Shown here one piece after another: positions 57,601 to 64,000 of a DNA stretch of 64,000 nt (position 1 is its first letter; the number at the start of each line of letters is the position of its first letter). The position numbers were made by a program, and so were the translations under genes. The stretch is from assembly GCA_034190875.2 (NCBI GenBank), contig CM067354.1, positions 37,216,441-37,280,440 on the forward strand, read 5' to 3'. Origin of the DNA: Urechis unicinctus (lineage: Eukaryota > Annelida > Polychaeta > Xenopneusta > Urechidae). The notes beneath the pieces are model-generated. The model made no database searches. It was not told the origin of the DNA and saw only the letters and a program-made list of their open reading frames with translations.

Positions 57601-60600
57601 AAACTGAGTTGAAGAAACCGCGAAGAAGGTTCTTCGAGAAGGTGTTTACGTCAAGTGGTAGCACCCAACTTAATAACCACTTTTAGGGTGTAGTATGCAG
57701 GTGCCCCCAACCCCCACGAGTGTCTCGTTGAGAAGCGCGCGTCCCTTGTTCACTGCCAGTAGAGGAGAACGGCTAACAATGAAGCATGGTCACGTCAGCA
57801 GAGTAGACCAACAGACCAACAGTCGATCGAGTACTACCTTGTTGGTCTAACAGGAAAACCCATTTTATCAGTAGATTGACAAACATGCTTTACTTAACAC
57901 CAATTATCCCGTTAAAAATACGTACTGAGAAGAATGAACAGCCACCAAAGATGAGAGTATTGACTGAATTTAATTGCAATGGGTTTTTTAACCATTCTCG
58001 GGCGAACACTTGATATTCGATTAATTTCTAAATTTTCGATGAAATTCCACTCCGAATTCTGGTAATTGCCAACAGCCGGTCTCTTGCATGACGTTGTCGT
58101 AAACGACCGCGCGGAATTTGCTAGGTTTTTATCATACCGTTATTGTCATCATCTGCCTGATAATACATTTCACAGGTGAGTCAATTCATACTAGATTTAT
58201 ACCTTGTAACTTTCTGACCTAGTTGCCTTTTTCTCTCCTTTATTCAGCTTCATAAAAAGTCCGTTTCCAACCGGCTTATGTTGCGCAATCTCGCCGCCAT
58301 ATTGGAAATTTGTTGGAAAAGTTAATCGCCTCCCACGATTTAGGCGATTATGCATATTTATAAATTATTACGGTTGCTGAAACTCATTCACCGTAGATAA
58401 TAACGATTGCGTATTGAATTGCACATATTACATCAGGTGGACATCGTGAAGGTAAGGTCTTATCATCGAGTTTTCTACATTGGCGAGGCTATCCTCGAAA
58501 ACCAAATAGGGAGCGCAACCTCCATTTGGTTCCAAAAGAACAACAATAGAGGGCTATCGTGAACGTGGTCGTTATGTTCTCCGTATACCACACCATAACT
58601 CAACCCTTTTGAGATTGGAAACGGCGCCATCACAGCGGTAGCGGGGTATAGCTGGTTCCCGTGGAGTAGTGGTGAACTGCATCGCCTTTCGATCCACAGG
58701 TCTCGGGTTCGATCCCAAGGTGTGAATATATGACTGGCTGTCCCATCCCTCGAATGGGGAACACCCGACCCGGTTGCCCAATACTAACGTGCAAGACCTT
58801 CGCCCCAGCGGTGTGAGTTTCTCAGCCCGGTCTGGGCAACGGGTTGGAGCCAAGTGGGCGCTGGCATTTAAGGGGAGCTGTCCAAGCATCACAATCATAA
58901 CGTTTATAGCCTTACATTAATTTCAATAGCACAATGTGAAGAGCCGTAAAGCCTTCAGAGCTGACACATTGGCCGAGTAATGGAAGCACACGAGAGACAC
59001 ATGCAAGTACAAATAAAACATAGTACAATTCGTTATAAGAAAATGTACAACTTGAATGTATCGGATTCACGCCTACTTCATATGAGGGTGTCACCTTGAG
59101 AACGAGTTTACAAACATTGATTGCCTATCTTACGTAAGACTTTGGATCCGGCCAGTTGCAATATATCATCTGATTGCAAAAATAAAAGCAATGTTAGTTG
59201 AACATTGGATTCGAAAAAAGACACGTCTGCTAGCTGTTTATTTATAAGAAGAATGTGGACAAAACAATGGTAGTCGTGGACTTGTGACCTCCCATTAACG
59301 GGTCCATAGATGTTTTACGATCCGTCGCAAATATAATTGCTATTTTACATATAAGTGAAAGCTTTCATTGGTCGGATCCAGAAGGATGCATGTCAGGATC
59401 ATCGTCCGGCCACCGGCCTTCACCCCAACCAAGACCAATAGCTATATGAGACAACAATAGCTAATATGAGACAACATGCGTAAATCGGGGCAAAATGCGC
59501 TGTGAAATGGCACATATTACCATATAGAACCCTGGCCTTCTTCTCATAACATCTAATGTCAAACTCCATTGTAAACAAAACATACGGGGCTCAAATACAC
59601 AAGTCAAGATGAGGTGAACCTGTGAGCAAGTCTTGTGAACGGACTGTGCAACGGCTGTCCTGTGTGAGTCGATGGGACCAGGCTCCAATCGGGGCATTAA
59701 GGCTCCGTGTTCGCACGTTACTTAACGTTAATTGGCCTTGTTCGTATGAATGCCGTACATAACATGATGATGATGATGATGATGATGATGGGTCAGGCGG
59801 CGTGGCGTGGGACAGCCGTCACCAGCTTCAGCAGCTCCGTGTATCAGCAATGAGACATCTCCCACTCGCTACCCAGCTATTGCGCCTCTAACACTTTCTC
59901 ATAATTCCCATAATGCCGAGTTACCCATGTCATTGGTGCCATTAAACAGATACCGTTTGGCTGCTGATATAATCGACGCTGTTCAAAGGTTAATTTACCC
60001 TCAATTCATCCAAATGTGGCTGTGAAAAACACTTCACGGACTAATTCCCAGCCACTTTGACGGAGAGATCTCTGAAATTCAGTCGAGTCAGTAAAGCCGG
60101 GTATATCTCTGGCGCTAGTCACGATGGATCATTTGTGACGGGATATGATAACAGAACCATCTAAAGCGGTACACCTGCCTATACCATCTCAGAGTAGCTT
60201 ACACACACCTGTATCTCAGACTAGCGTACATAGCGTACAACTTTATGTACCACAAACTAGCGTACACCCATCTAAACCCCAGACTAGCTAACATTCGGCT
60301 GTATCCCAGACCAACATACCTTTATTTGTACCCCAGACCAACTTACACATATTTGTACCCAGGTCCAGCTAACACATTTTTGTACCCTGCTCCAGCTTAC
60401 ACACATTTTTACCCCGGTCCAGCTTTAACATTTGTACCCTGGTCCAGCTTGCACATTTGTACCCCGCGCCAGCTTACACACATTTGTACCCCGGTCCAAC
60501 ATTTGTACCCTGGTCCAGCTTACATACATTTGTACCCCGGTCCAGCTTACACACATTTGTTCACAGACCAACTGAAACACATTTGTACCCCAGACCAGCG

Positions 60601-61826
60601 TACACCCATATGTACCCCAGGGTAGCTTTCACCCACCTGCATCCAAGGGTAGCTTTCGACGACCTGCACCCCAGGTGAGCTATCATCTAACAGCGCCTCG
60701 GGCTTCACGCTATCATCGTGTTAATAACACCAACGACTGGGAGAGCATCAAGTTCTGGCATAATTAAATCCCTCTTCCATAACAAGGCCTTAATGAAGAC
60801 TTGATTTGACAAAACGCGAGAAATCCCTGATGTGTGACGTCATGGGCGAGACACTGTTCTTGGTGACAGGAGGTACTGCGCATGCGTACTCATGTGTTTG
60901 TTGGTGTCACTGTGTATGTGGGCGTGTGCGTACGTTTTGTGTTGTATTTGTGCGGATGTGTGTTTTATTCTGTATTCGTACGTGTGCGTGAGCGTGTTAG
61001 AGAGTGTTTTTGTTTTCTCTCCATGAAAAAAAATCCGTAATAACTCGTCTAGTCGAGTGGAGGTCAAATACGCCTTTCAATCCGAATATTGCGGATTTAA
61101 ATAAGTTAACACGAGTACTCAAATGCCTCATGAACTGCGGAGGGCAGCGTGGGGCGCGAGGTCTCTTCGCATGTAACCTTCGCTAGTTTCCGTGTATGGG
61201 ATAACGACAGATAGACTTTGACAAATGCTGTACAACTTAGAATACAGGTTATATTGCTACATGGAACTGAGTTCGCGATCAGATAGCTAATCGCTAACAC
61301 AAACTCTCTCGGTTACATGACATAACGCACCTGATCACCACGTGACTCTCAGCACCTGTGATTTTCTGAGTTGAACATTCTACGTCTAGGTGGTCGACTC
61401 GAATTCATCATGATGTGAACGCCGTTCGTAGGCACGTCTAACACGGCTTGGAAGCGTTCTGCCGCTTGGAAGCGTTCTGCCGGGACGATGCGTTCTCTCA
61501 GCGCGAGTCATGCTATTATCGCCTGACCTTGGTTACAAGCGTCAATTGCCGATTTCCTCTTTCCTCCATTACTCGCCACACCGTGTACAATCACGGAGCT
61601 GCTATCATAGTTTCGGCGGCAAGTGTCTCAGACACGCTGGTCAGTCATATCAGCCTTATCTCAAATCTAACGCCCTACCTGTGATTAGTTAAGTCTTACC
61701 TATGAAGACGATGGCCATCATATGCCAGCAGCCAGGCAGCGTCACGCTCATACACACCATCGAGTACTTGATCATCTGCCATCGACCAAACTTGCCCAGA
61801 CGCCCGAGAGCTTCGTCCACATCCAT
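42418..61826 (-). CDS. SLC22-family organic ion transporter, complete, ten exons
   Basis: Exons in transcript order: 61700-61826, 54723-54919, 54004-54234, 53718-53914, 46520-47044, 46240-46374, 45999-46084, 45174-45294, 43874-43946, 42418-42654. They sum to 1,929 nt = 642 aa plus stop, with phases matching at all nine junctions. Signatures: N-terminus [17 protein letters not shown] and [10 protein letters not shown], a Cys-rich glycosylated first outer loop (sequons NES, NYS, NST), the MFS motif LADRIGRKP at about 140-148, LLPES at 252-256, and [13 protein letters not shown] with [10 protein letters not shown]22 proteins move organic cations, anions or zwitterions (carnitine) across the plasma membrane with 12 membrane helices; the substrate cannot be told here. 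Oddities: the usual PESPRWL reads PESVPWL, and the loop between helices 6 and 7 has a Ser/Asn/acid-rich insert of about 90 residues. An in-frame stop upstream supports the Met at 61826. Introns hold a Polinton fossil and a 2.3-kb tandem duplication. Confidence 0.92.
42690..43465. repeat. 27-bp minisatellite in SLC22 last intron
   Basis: About 28 copies with core GAGGAAACATTGATGTTAAA and AGGAGGAC. Variants with GTAGGAC, GCGGAC, GTGAAAAAGGAAGAC recur in the same order (42840-42960 and 43245-43340), so blocks were duplicated. Confidence 0.95.
43467..43873. other. Unique intron sequence
   Basis: Between the 27-bp array and SLC22 exon 9; nothing recognised. An 81-codon plus frame is antisense to the intron and has no recognisable similarity. 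Confidence 0.4.
43874..43946 (-). CDS. SLC22 exon 9
   Basis: Acceptor TGTGCGTGTAG at the edge of a minisatellite, donor CATT|GTGAGT. Reads (R)[19 protein letters not shown], then FSTYI. Confidence 0.93.
43960..44430. repeat. Compound ~47-bp minisatellite next to SLC22 exon 9 acceptor
   Basis: About ten copies of a two-part unit, GGACAGGTAAACACAGACAA and GGACAGATAAACACAG plus GAAGGGTGACA. On the transcribed minus strand it reads as pyrimidine-rich CCTGTCC/TGTTTACC and abuts the acceptor at 43946. Confidence 0.93.
44540..45105. repeat. 42-bp minisatellite
   Basis: About 13 copies with core CACTTATCGACCAACCATTC and TACCAAACATCCGGCTAAAT, in the SLC22 intron between exons 8 and 9. Confidence 0.94.
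45174..45294 (-). CDS. SLC22 exon 8
   Basis: Acceptor GCTTCAG, donor CTCAG|GTGACA. Reads (D)[19 protein letters not shown], then [20 protein letters not shown](R). ELYPT is a family signature after helix 10. Confidence 0.94.
45602..45672 (-). pseudogene. 71-bp copy of the SLC22 exon 5 acceptor and exon start
   Basis: Ungapped match to 47003-47073 with five mismatches in 71 bp by eye. It includes about 29 bp of intron end with GTGAGCAG and 42 bp of exon 5, reading [14 protein letters not shown]. It lies in the intron between exons 7 and 8, downstream of the real exon, so it is a decoy rather than a used exon. Confidence 0.85.
45690..45985. repeat. 16-bp minisatellite after SLC22 exon 7 donor
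   Basis: About 18 copies of GCTGTGTGGTGTAGGC with CCGTGTGGTGTAGGCG variants. It begins 15-20 bp inside the intron from the exon 7 donor. Looser related GTG-rich sequence extends to about 45400. Confidence 0.9.
45999..46084 (-). CDS. SLC22 exon 7
   Basis: Acceptor TGATGACAG. Reads [20 protein letters not shown], then VVFIPEVT. The donor ACAG|GTAAGA is preferred to an upstream GAG|GTAACA because only it keeps the phase. Confidence 0.9.
46240..46374 (-). CDS. SLC22 exon 6, helices 7-8
   Basis: Acceptor CTCGCCAG, donor CTAGAGAG|GTAAGA. Reads [20 protein letters not shown], then [20 protein letters not shown] and FVLE(R). Confidence 0.93.
46520..47044 (-). CDS. SLC22 exon 5, PES motif and long intracellular loop
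   Basis: Acceptor GATGTGAGCAG; the donor CCCTCTG|GTGGGT is chosen because it yields SLWFASGL across the junction. Starts (W)[19 protein letters not shown]; then a low-complexity hydrophilic insert rich in Asn, Ser, Thr, Asp and Glu with SNRRSSS; ends [13 protein letters not shown](W). The insert is longer than in vertebrate OCTs. It may carry phosphorylation sites (inference). Confidence 0.9.
47225..47700. repeat. 37-bp minisatellite
   Basis: About 13 copies with core GGACATGTTTATCTGTAAGT and TGTAGTAGCCAAATG, partly scrambled at 47450-47620. Confidence 0.93.
47755..48014. repeat. 27-bp minisatellite, left of the Polinton
   Basis: About nine copies with core GTGTGAAGCACTAGTCGAAT and GAGATGG. 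The same array resumes at 53153, so the element was inserted into it. Confidence 0.94.
48018..48252. repeat. Polinton left terminal inverted repeat
   Basis: Matches the reverse complement of 52888-53150 over nearly its whole length, with a few differences and one length difference near the outer third. On the minus strand it carries a short frame for a heptad-rich, Leu/Glu-rich peptide (coiled-coil-like). Confidence 0.85.
48453..49067 (+). CDS. Polinton fossil: 204-aa protein of unknown role
   Basis: Open frame inside the element, charged and helix-rich, with a run [14 protein letters not shown] near the start. No family recognised; could be a diverged structural or accessory protein of the element. 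It is the longest uninterrupted frame of the left half. Confidence 0.5.
   Translation: MGIMNHQNQAKNVRDALKAAEEEPPFAFSVAALKEQITALMKLRPDTVIQWDQSSSKELRRRGVFAERSKRLRNEIFYLTGKMSDYSNTKKAQNAQIRELQALLAPPPSAKETFTEKILHVQKELEMKTSVKTVRARTKKSLLEQLVALEGEEEFKKHERPGLLTVNVAYSDRAIIWAFDKLEKGNLKALMLMHQSASTQAIQW
49879..50157 (+). CDS. Polinton fossil: small Cys-rich protein
   Basis: 92 codons with about ten Cys and several His in CxxxC / CxxC spacing (for example CTGCQKG and LCMDCGF), which suggests zinc binding. Function unknown. Confidence 0.5.
   Translation: MRKVVFENKCAWILTGKTTPCNRPCTQEFCNIHICRIRRGSVNHVCTGCQKGIRNNIGLCMDCGFDKVNHRIVYHMKKEQSVRNSPAEGPET
50800..52766 (+). pseudogene. Polinton fossil: protein-primed family-B DNA polymerase remains
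   Basis: Recognisable blocks on the plus strand: an exonuclease-type [13 protein letters not shown], the polymerase block [33 protein letters not shown], and the catalytic YTDTDS block. The order is that of Polinton PolB. It is broken (about five breaks). Confidence 0.85.
52888..53150. repeat. Polinton right terminal inverted repeat
   Basis: Inverted partner of 48018-48252, ending CCACTCCCTATACT. It starts just after the polymerase remains. Confidence 0.85.
53153..53705. repeat. 27-bp minisatellite, right of the Polinton
   Basis: About 20 copies of the same GTGTGAAGCACTAG family as at 47755-48014. Blocks are duplicated (53190-53300 resembles 53430-53540). It runs to within about 15 bp of the SLC22 exon 4 donor. 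Confidence 0.94.
53718..53914 (-). CDS. SLC22 exon 4, membrane helices 5-6
   Basis: Acceptor TTTGCTGTGTCAG, donor CTGATATG|GTCAGT in phase 2. Reads [20 protein letters not shown], then the hydrophobic [18 protein letters not shown] and [13 protein letters not shown]. Confidence 0.92.
54004..54234 (-). CDS. SLC22 exon 3, membrane helices 2-4 with MFS motif A
   Basis: Acceptor TCATGTGTCCAG, donor AGAGAG|GTGAGG, 77 codons in phase 0-0. Starts [20 protein letters not shown]; contains [10 protein letters not shown] and [17 protein letters not shown]. Confidence 0.94.
54340..54720. repeat. GATGAT/ATGATC microsatellite cluster
   Basis: ATGATGATCATA copies at 54355-54415 and GATGAT runs at 54550-54720 in SLC22 intron 2, reaching the exon 2 donor. 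Confidence 0.9.
54723..54919 (-). CDS. SLC22 exon 2, first extracellular loop
   Basis: Acceptor TTGTGTTTAG, donor CAGAG|GTGATA. Reads [20 protein letters not shown], then [20 protein letters not shown] and IVTE. PC-x-DGW-x-Y and STIVTE are SLC22 hallmarks. Two sequons are near the end. Confidence 0.93.
55173..57500. repeat. 2.33-kb tandem duplication, copy 1
   Basis: Direct repeat of 57501-59832 within SLC22 intron 1. Both copies start AGTGATTCCCGCCACGGG and end GACAGCCGTCACCAGCTTC. Differences are about a dozen substitutions plus one A-run and one ATG-repeat length change, so the duplication is recent. No gene; 60-108-codon minus frames occur in both copies. Confidence 0.95.
56322..56560 (+). 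mobile_element. tRNA-derived SINE-like sequence, copy 1
   Basis: RNA polymerase III box A-like TGGAGTAGTGG at 56333-56343 and box B GGTTCGATCC at 56377-56386 with normal tRNA spacing, followed by a non-tRNA body (GGCTGTCCCATCCCTCGAAT onward). No tRNA cloverleaf end is present, so it is a SINE rather than a tRNA gene. End point approximate. Confidence 0.7.
57501..59832. repeat. 2.33-kb tandem duplication, copy 2
   Basis: 2,332 bp against 2,328 bp in copy 1. The ATG microsatellite near the end has nine units here and eight in copy 1. Contains the second copy of the tRNA-like SINE. Confidence 0.95.
58651..58889 (+). mobile_element. tRNA-derived SINE-like sequence, copy 2
   Basis: Second copy brought by the 2.33-kb duplication: box A-like at 58662-58672, box B at 58706-58715. 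Confidence 0.7.
59833..60235. other. Unique intron sequence
   Basis: After the duplication; nothing recognised. Confidence 0.4.
60240..60680. repeat. 27-bp minisatellite in SLC22 intron 1
   Basis: About 16 diverged copies with core TGTACCCCGGTCCAGCTTAC and ACACATT. The 27-bp period leaves Tyr/Pro/His-rich frames open. Confidence 0.92.
60690..61699. other. Unique intron 1 sequence of SLC22
   Basis: GTGTGTGCG-rich stretch at 60890-61010; otherwise nothing recognised. Confidence 0.4.
61700..61826 (-). CDS. SLC22 exon 1 (start)
   Basis: ATG at 61826 in context GACATGG, donor TTCATAG|GTAAGA. Reads [20 protein letters not shown], then [20 protein letters not shown] and FI, ending in phase 1. The DxDExLxxxGxFGRWQ start and HMMAIVF are classic for the family. 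Confidence 0.9.
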
Positions 61827-62520
61827 GTCGACGTCGATCACACCCACTTCCTCGCTTTGATCTACCCGCCAAGCTCATTCACTCATTCTCTGACTGGCCC
61901 AGGCCACTTACACACCGTCCAATATCTACGTTGGATATTAACGTCTTGTATTTACACTGCGGGATATCCGACAGAGATAACAACCTGAGCGCTTCTCGTT
62001 GAAAATTGAACTGTTCTAGACACGCTGGTGAGCAGGTGAGATGATCCCCACATGGATGAATAGTATGGAGTGTCACGCGATGAGAGACCACTTCAGCGTG
62101 ACAGCCCCGTAGCAGTGGCGCACCCTGGTGGAAATTGGTCGTTGATTGCTGCTCTGTGATTGGCGTAATAAATTCCTGAGAGAAATGAGATAGTAAGCTG
62201 AAACAGCGGACTTTGGTTGGTCTCTGTCATATTGGCGTGAGCGGCTCAGTGTTCGCATGGCTGCCACAAACGTACCCCCACTCCCCCACTCCCCAACCAC
62301 CCACCCACAAACACACAAGACATACCTCACATCTGTCATGAACGCTATTACTTCTTTCGAGGACATAATTACCACTCAGTTACAGATAACAATGGCAATC
62401 AAGTGTGTTTACGAATCTGGATTAGCATAGCGATAGGTGCTGATGGTACATAGTGCCATGTAAGTGCTACTTCACACAAAAGGGCTCAGGCATCGAATCA
62501 CACGGTCCTGATAACGTTAA
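61827..62520. other. 5' flank of SLC22 gene
   Basis: Presumed 5' UTR and promoter region (minus strand). No TATA box or other motif I would defend. Confidence 0.4.
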
Positions 62521-62529
62521 TAACAATAA

Positions 62530-62642
62530 TATACATACATACATACATACTTACATATATACATACATACATACATACATACATACATACATACATACAT
62601 ACATACATACATACATACATACATACATACATACATACATAC

Positions 62643-62673
<31 letters not shown>

Positions 62674-62683
62674 CATACATACA

Positions 62684-62717
<34 letters not shown>

Positions 62718-62874
62718 CATACATATATACATACATACTTACATATTTACATACATACATACATACACACATACACACATGCATACATACACACATGCAT
62801 ACATACATGCATACATACATACTTACATATATACATACAAAAATACTTACATATATACATACATACTTACATAC

Positions 62875-62905
<31 letters not shown>

Positions 62906-63325
62906 TACATGCATACATACTTACATATATACATACAAACATACTTACATATAAACATACATACATACATGCATACATGCATACATACATACATACATGC
63001 ATACATACTTACATACATACATACATACATAGATGCATACATACATACATACATACACACATACATACATACATACATACATACACATACATACATACAT
63101 ACATACATACATACATACATACATACATGCATACATACATACATACATACATACATTACATATATATACATACATACATACATACATACATACATACATA
63201 CATACATACATACATACATACATACATACATACATACATACATACATACATACATACATACATACATACATACATACATACATACATACATACATACATA
63301 CATACATAAATATATATATATATAT
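62530..63325. repeat. (CATA)n microsatellite, about 800 bp
   Basis: Tetranucleotide ACAT/CATA repeat with TTACATAT, GCATACAT and CACACATA interruptions. All frames on both strands are open (Thr-Tyr-Ile-His or Cys-Met-Tyr-Val repeats), up to 326 codons, without being genes. Confidence 0.98.
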
Positions 63326-64000
63326 AACATTATGGGTCTCATTCCGTTGACATCGGCTGTAGCCGGTGAAGCATCAGTCATGCGTAAAATACTTAATATA
63401 GAAAGCTTCCAACTTTTGATAAACAATTTGTAAAGATATAGATATCGGTGGTTTGCGAGAGGCAGCTCTTTTCAAAACATGCCTATATGTCATACATCAG
63501 TCATGAAGCATGTGGTTCATTGTGTAAAGTGGTAGTGGAACTCAATCAAACACACCCGGATTAATAACATAATCCATTAGATACATCTGGAACTTGACAT
63601 TGAGATTGAGTATGACATTTTCATTCAATGCTTGTTGACAGTTTTGATCAAATCGGGTCAGTTGCTATGATTGCTGGCTAACGAACAGAAAGAATCATCA
63701 ATATTCAATCAAATTAGACGAGTCATTTTCTGCCTCAACCAAAATATACATTGCCTAGCTGATTAATATAATGCAAATACATATACATATCACTTGACAA
63801 TTGAAAAACTATGAAATTTGCAATAGTTATGGTTATGTTTTAGAAAAAAAGTTCCGCTGTCACTTTTCGTAAACATGAAAATGAAATGTTCCAAAAAATA
63901 ACTTATTCCAGTAAATCATTTTGCTGCCTATTTTGATCGGCGTTGCATACAGTTATATATGCACATATATAGTATACGTGCTATCACTTATCTCAGTGAT
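63326..64000. other. AT-rich unique sequence to window end
   Basis: Nothing recognised. Confidence 0.4.

Noticed and set aside
62453-63433. 326- and 291-codon frames in the CATA repeat
   Set aside because: Translations of a tetranucleotide microsatellite.

Overview
This is a piece of an animal nuclear genome, probably a marine invertebrate bilaterian (lophotrochozoan, amphioxus or hemichordate grade; the species cannot be fixed from the sequence). Reasons: spliced genes with GT-AG introns, metazoan families (a prohormone convertase 1/3-like protease, a LARGE-type GT49 glycosyltransferase, a Mab-21/cGAS-fold protein, an SLC22 transporter), a Polinton fossil, MITEs and a tRNA-derived SINE. By my own rough addition about 40% of the window is minisatellite or microsatellite.

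Layout. (1) 1-11546, plus strand: the 3' three quarters of a PCSK1-like gene. Nine exons (1911-11546) whose phases agree at every junction give 640 residues from the catalytic-His exon to the stop; signal peptide, prodomain and catalytic Asp lie upstream of the window. Nearly every intron holds a tandem array. (2) 11547-17300: intergenic, almost all tandem repeats, including a 3.2-kb array of a 49-bp unit. (3) 17304-24527, plus: a complete eight-exon type II membrane glycosyltransferase (619 aa, GT49), with a TTAA-flanked MITE in intron 7. (4) 24528-41300: gene-poor, with a G/C-tailed MITE, microsatellites, an intronless 410-aa Mab-21-fold protein on minus (28715-29947), and a chain of minisatellites (24, 42, 40, 17, 17, 35 and 30 bp). 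(5) 42418-61826, minus: a complete ten-exon SLC22 transporter (642 aa). Its intron between exons 4 and 5 carries a 5.1-kb Polinton-type fossil with long terminal inverted repeats, inserted into a 27-bp minisatellite. Its first intron carries a recent 2.33-kb tandem duplication with a SINE inside. (6) 61827-64000: intergenic, with an 800-bp CATA microsatellite.

Most notable observation: some minisatellites are built from exon/intron junctions of their host gene. The 42-bp array at about 1972-4085 is a tandem copy of the last 27 nt of the preceding PCSK1 exon plus its 5' splice site. The 50-bp array at about 4751-6076 is a tandem copy of the 3' splice site plus the first ~24 nt of the following exon. 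A 71-bp copy of an SLC22 acceptor plus exon start sits in another intron of the same gene. In two other PCSK1 introns the array begins at the splice donor. The locus thus carries dozens of decoy splice sites.

The three spliced genes are secretory-pathway or membrane proteins (prohormone processing, Golgi glycosylation, organic-ion transport), but nothing in the sequence shows that they act together. Their neighbourhood looks incidental.
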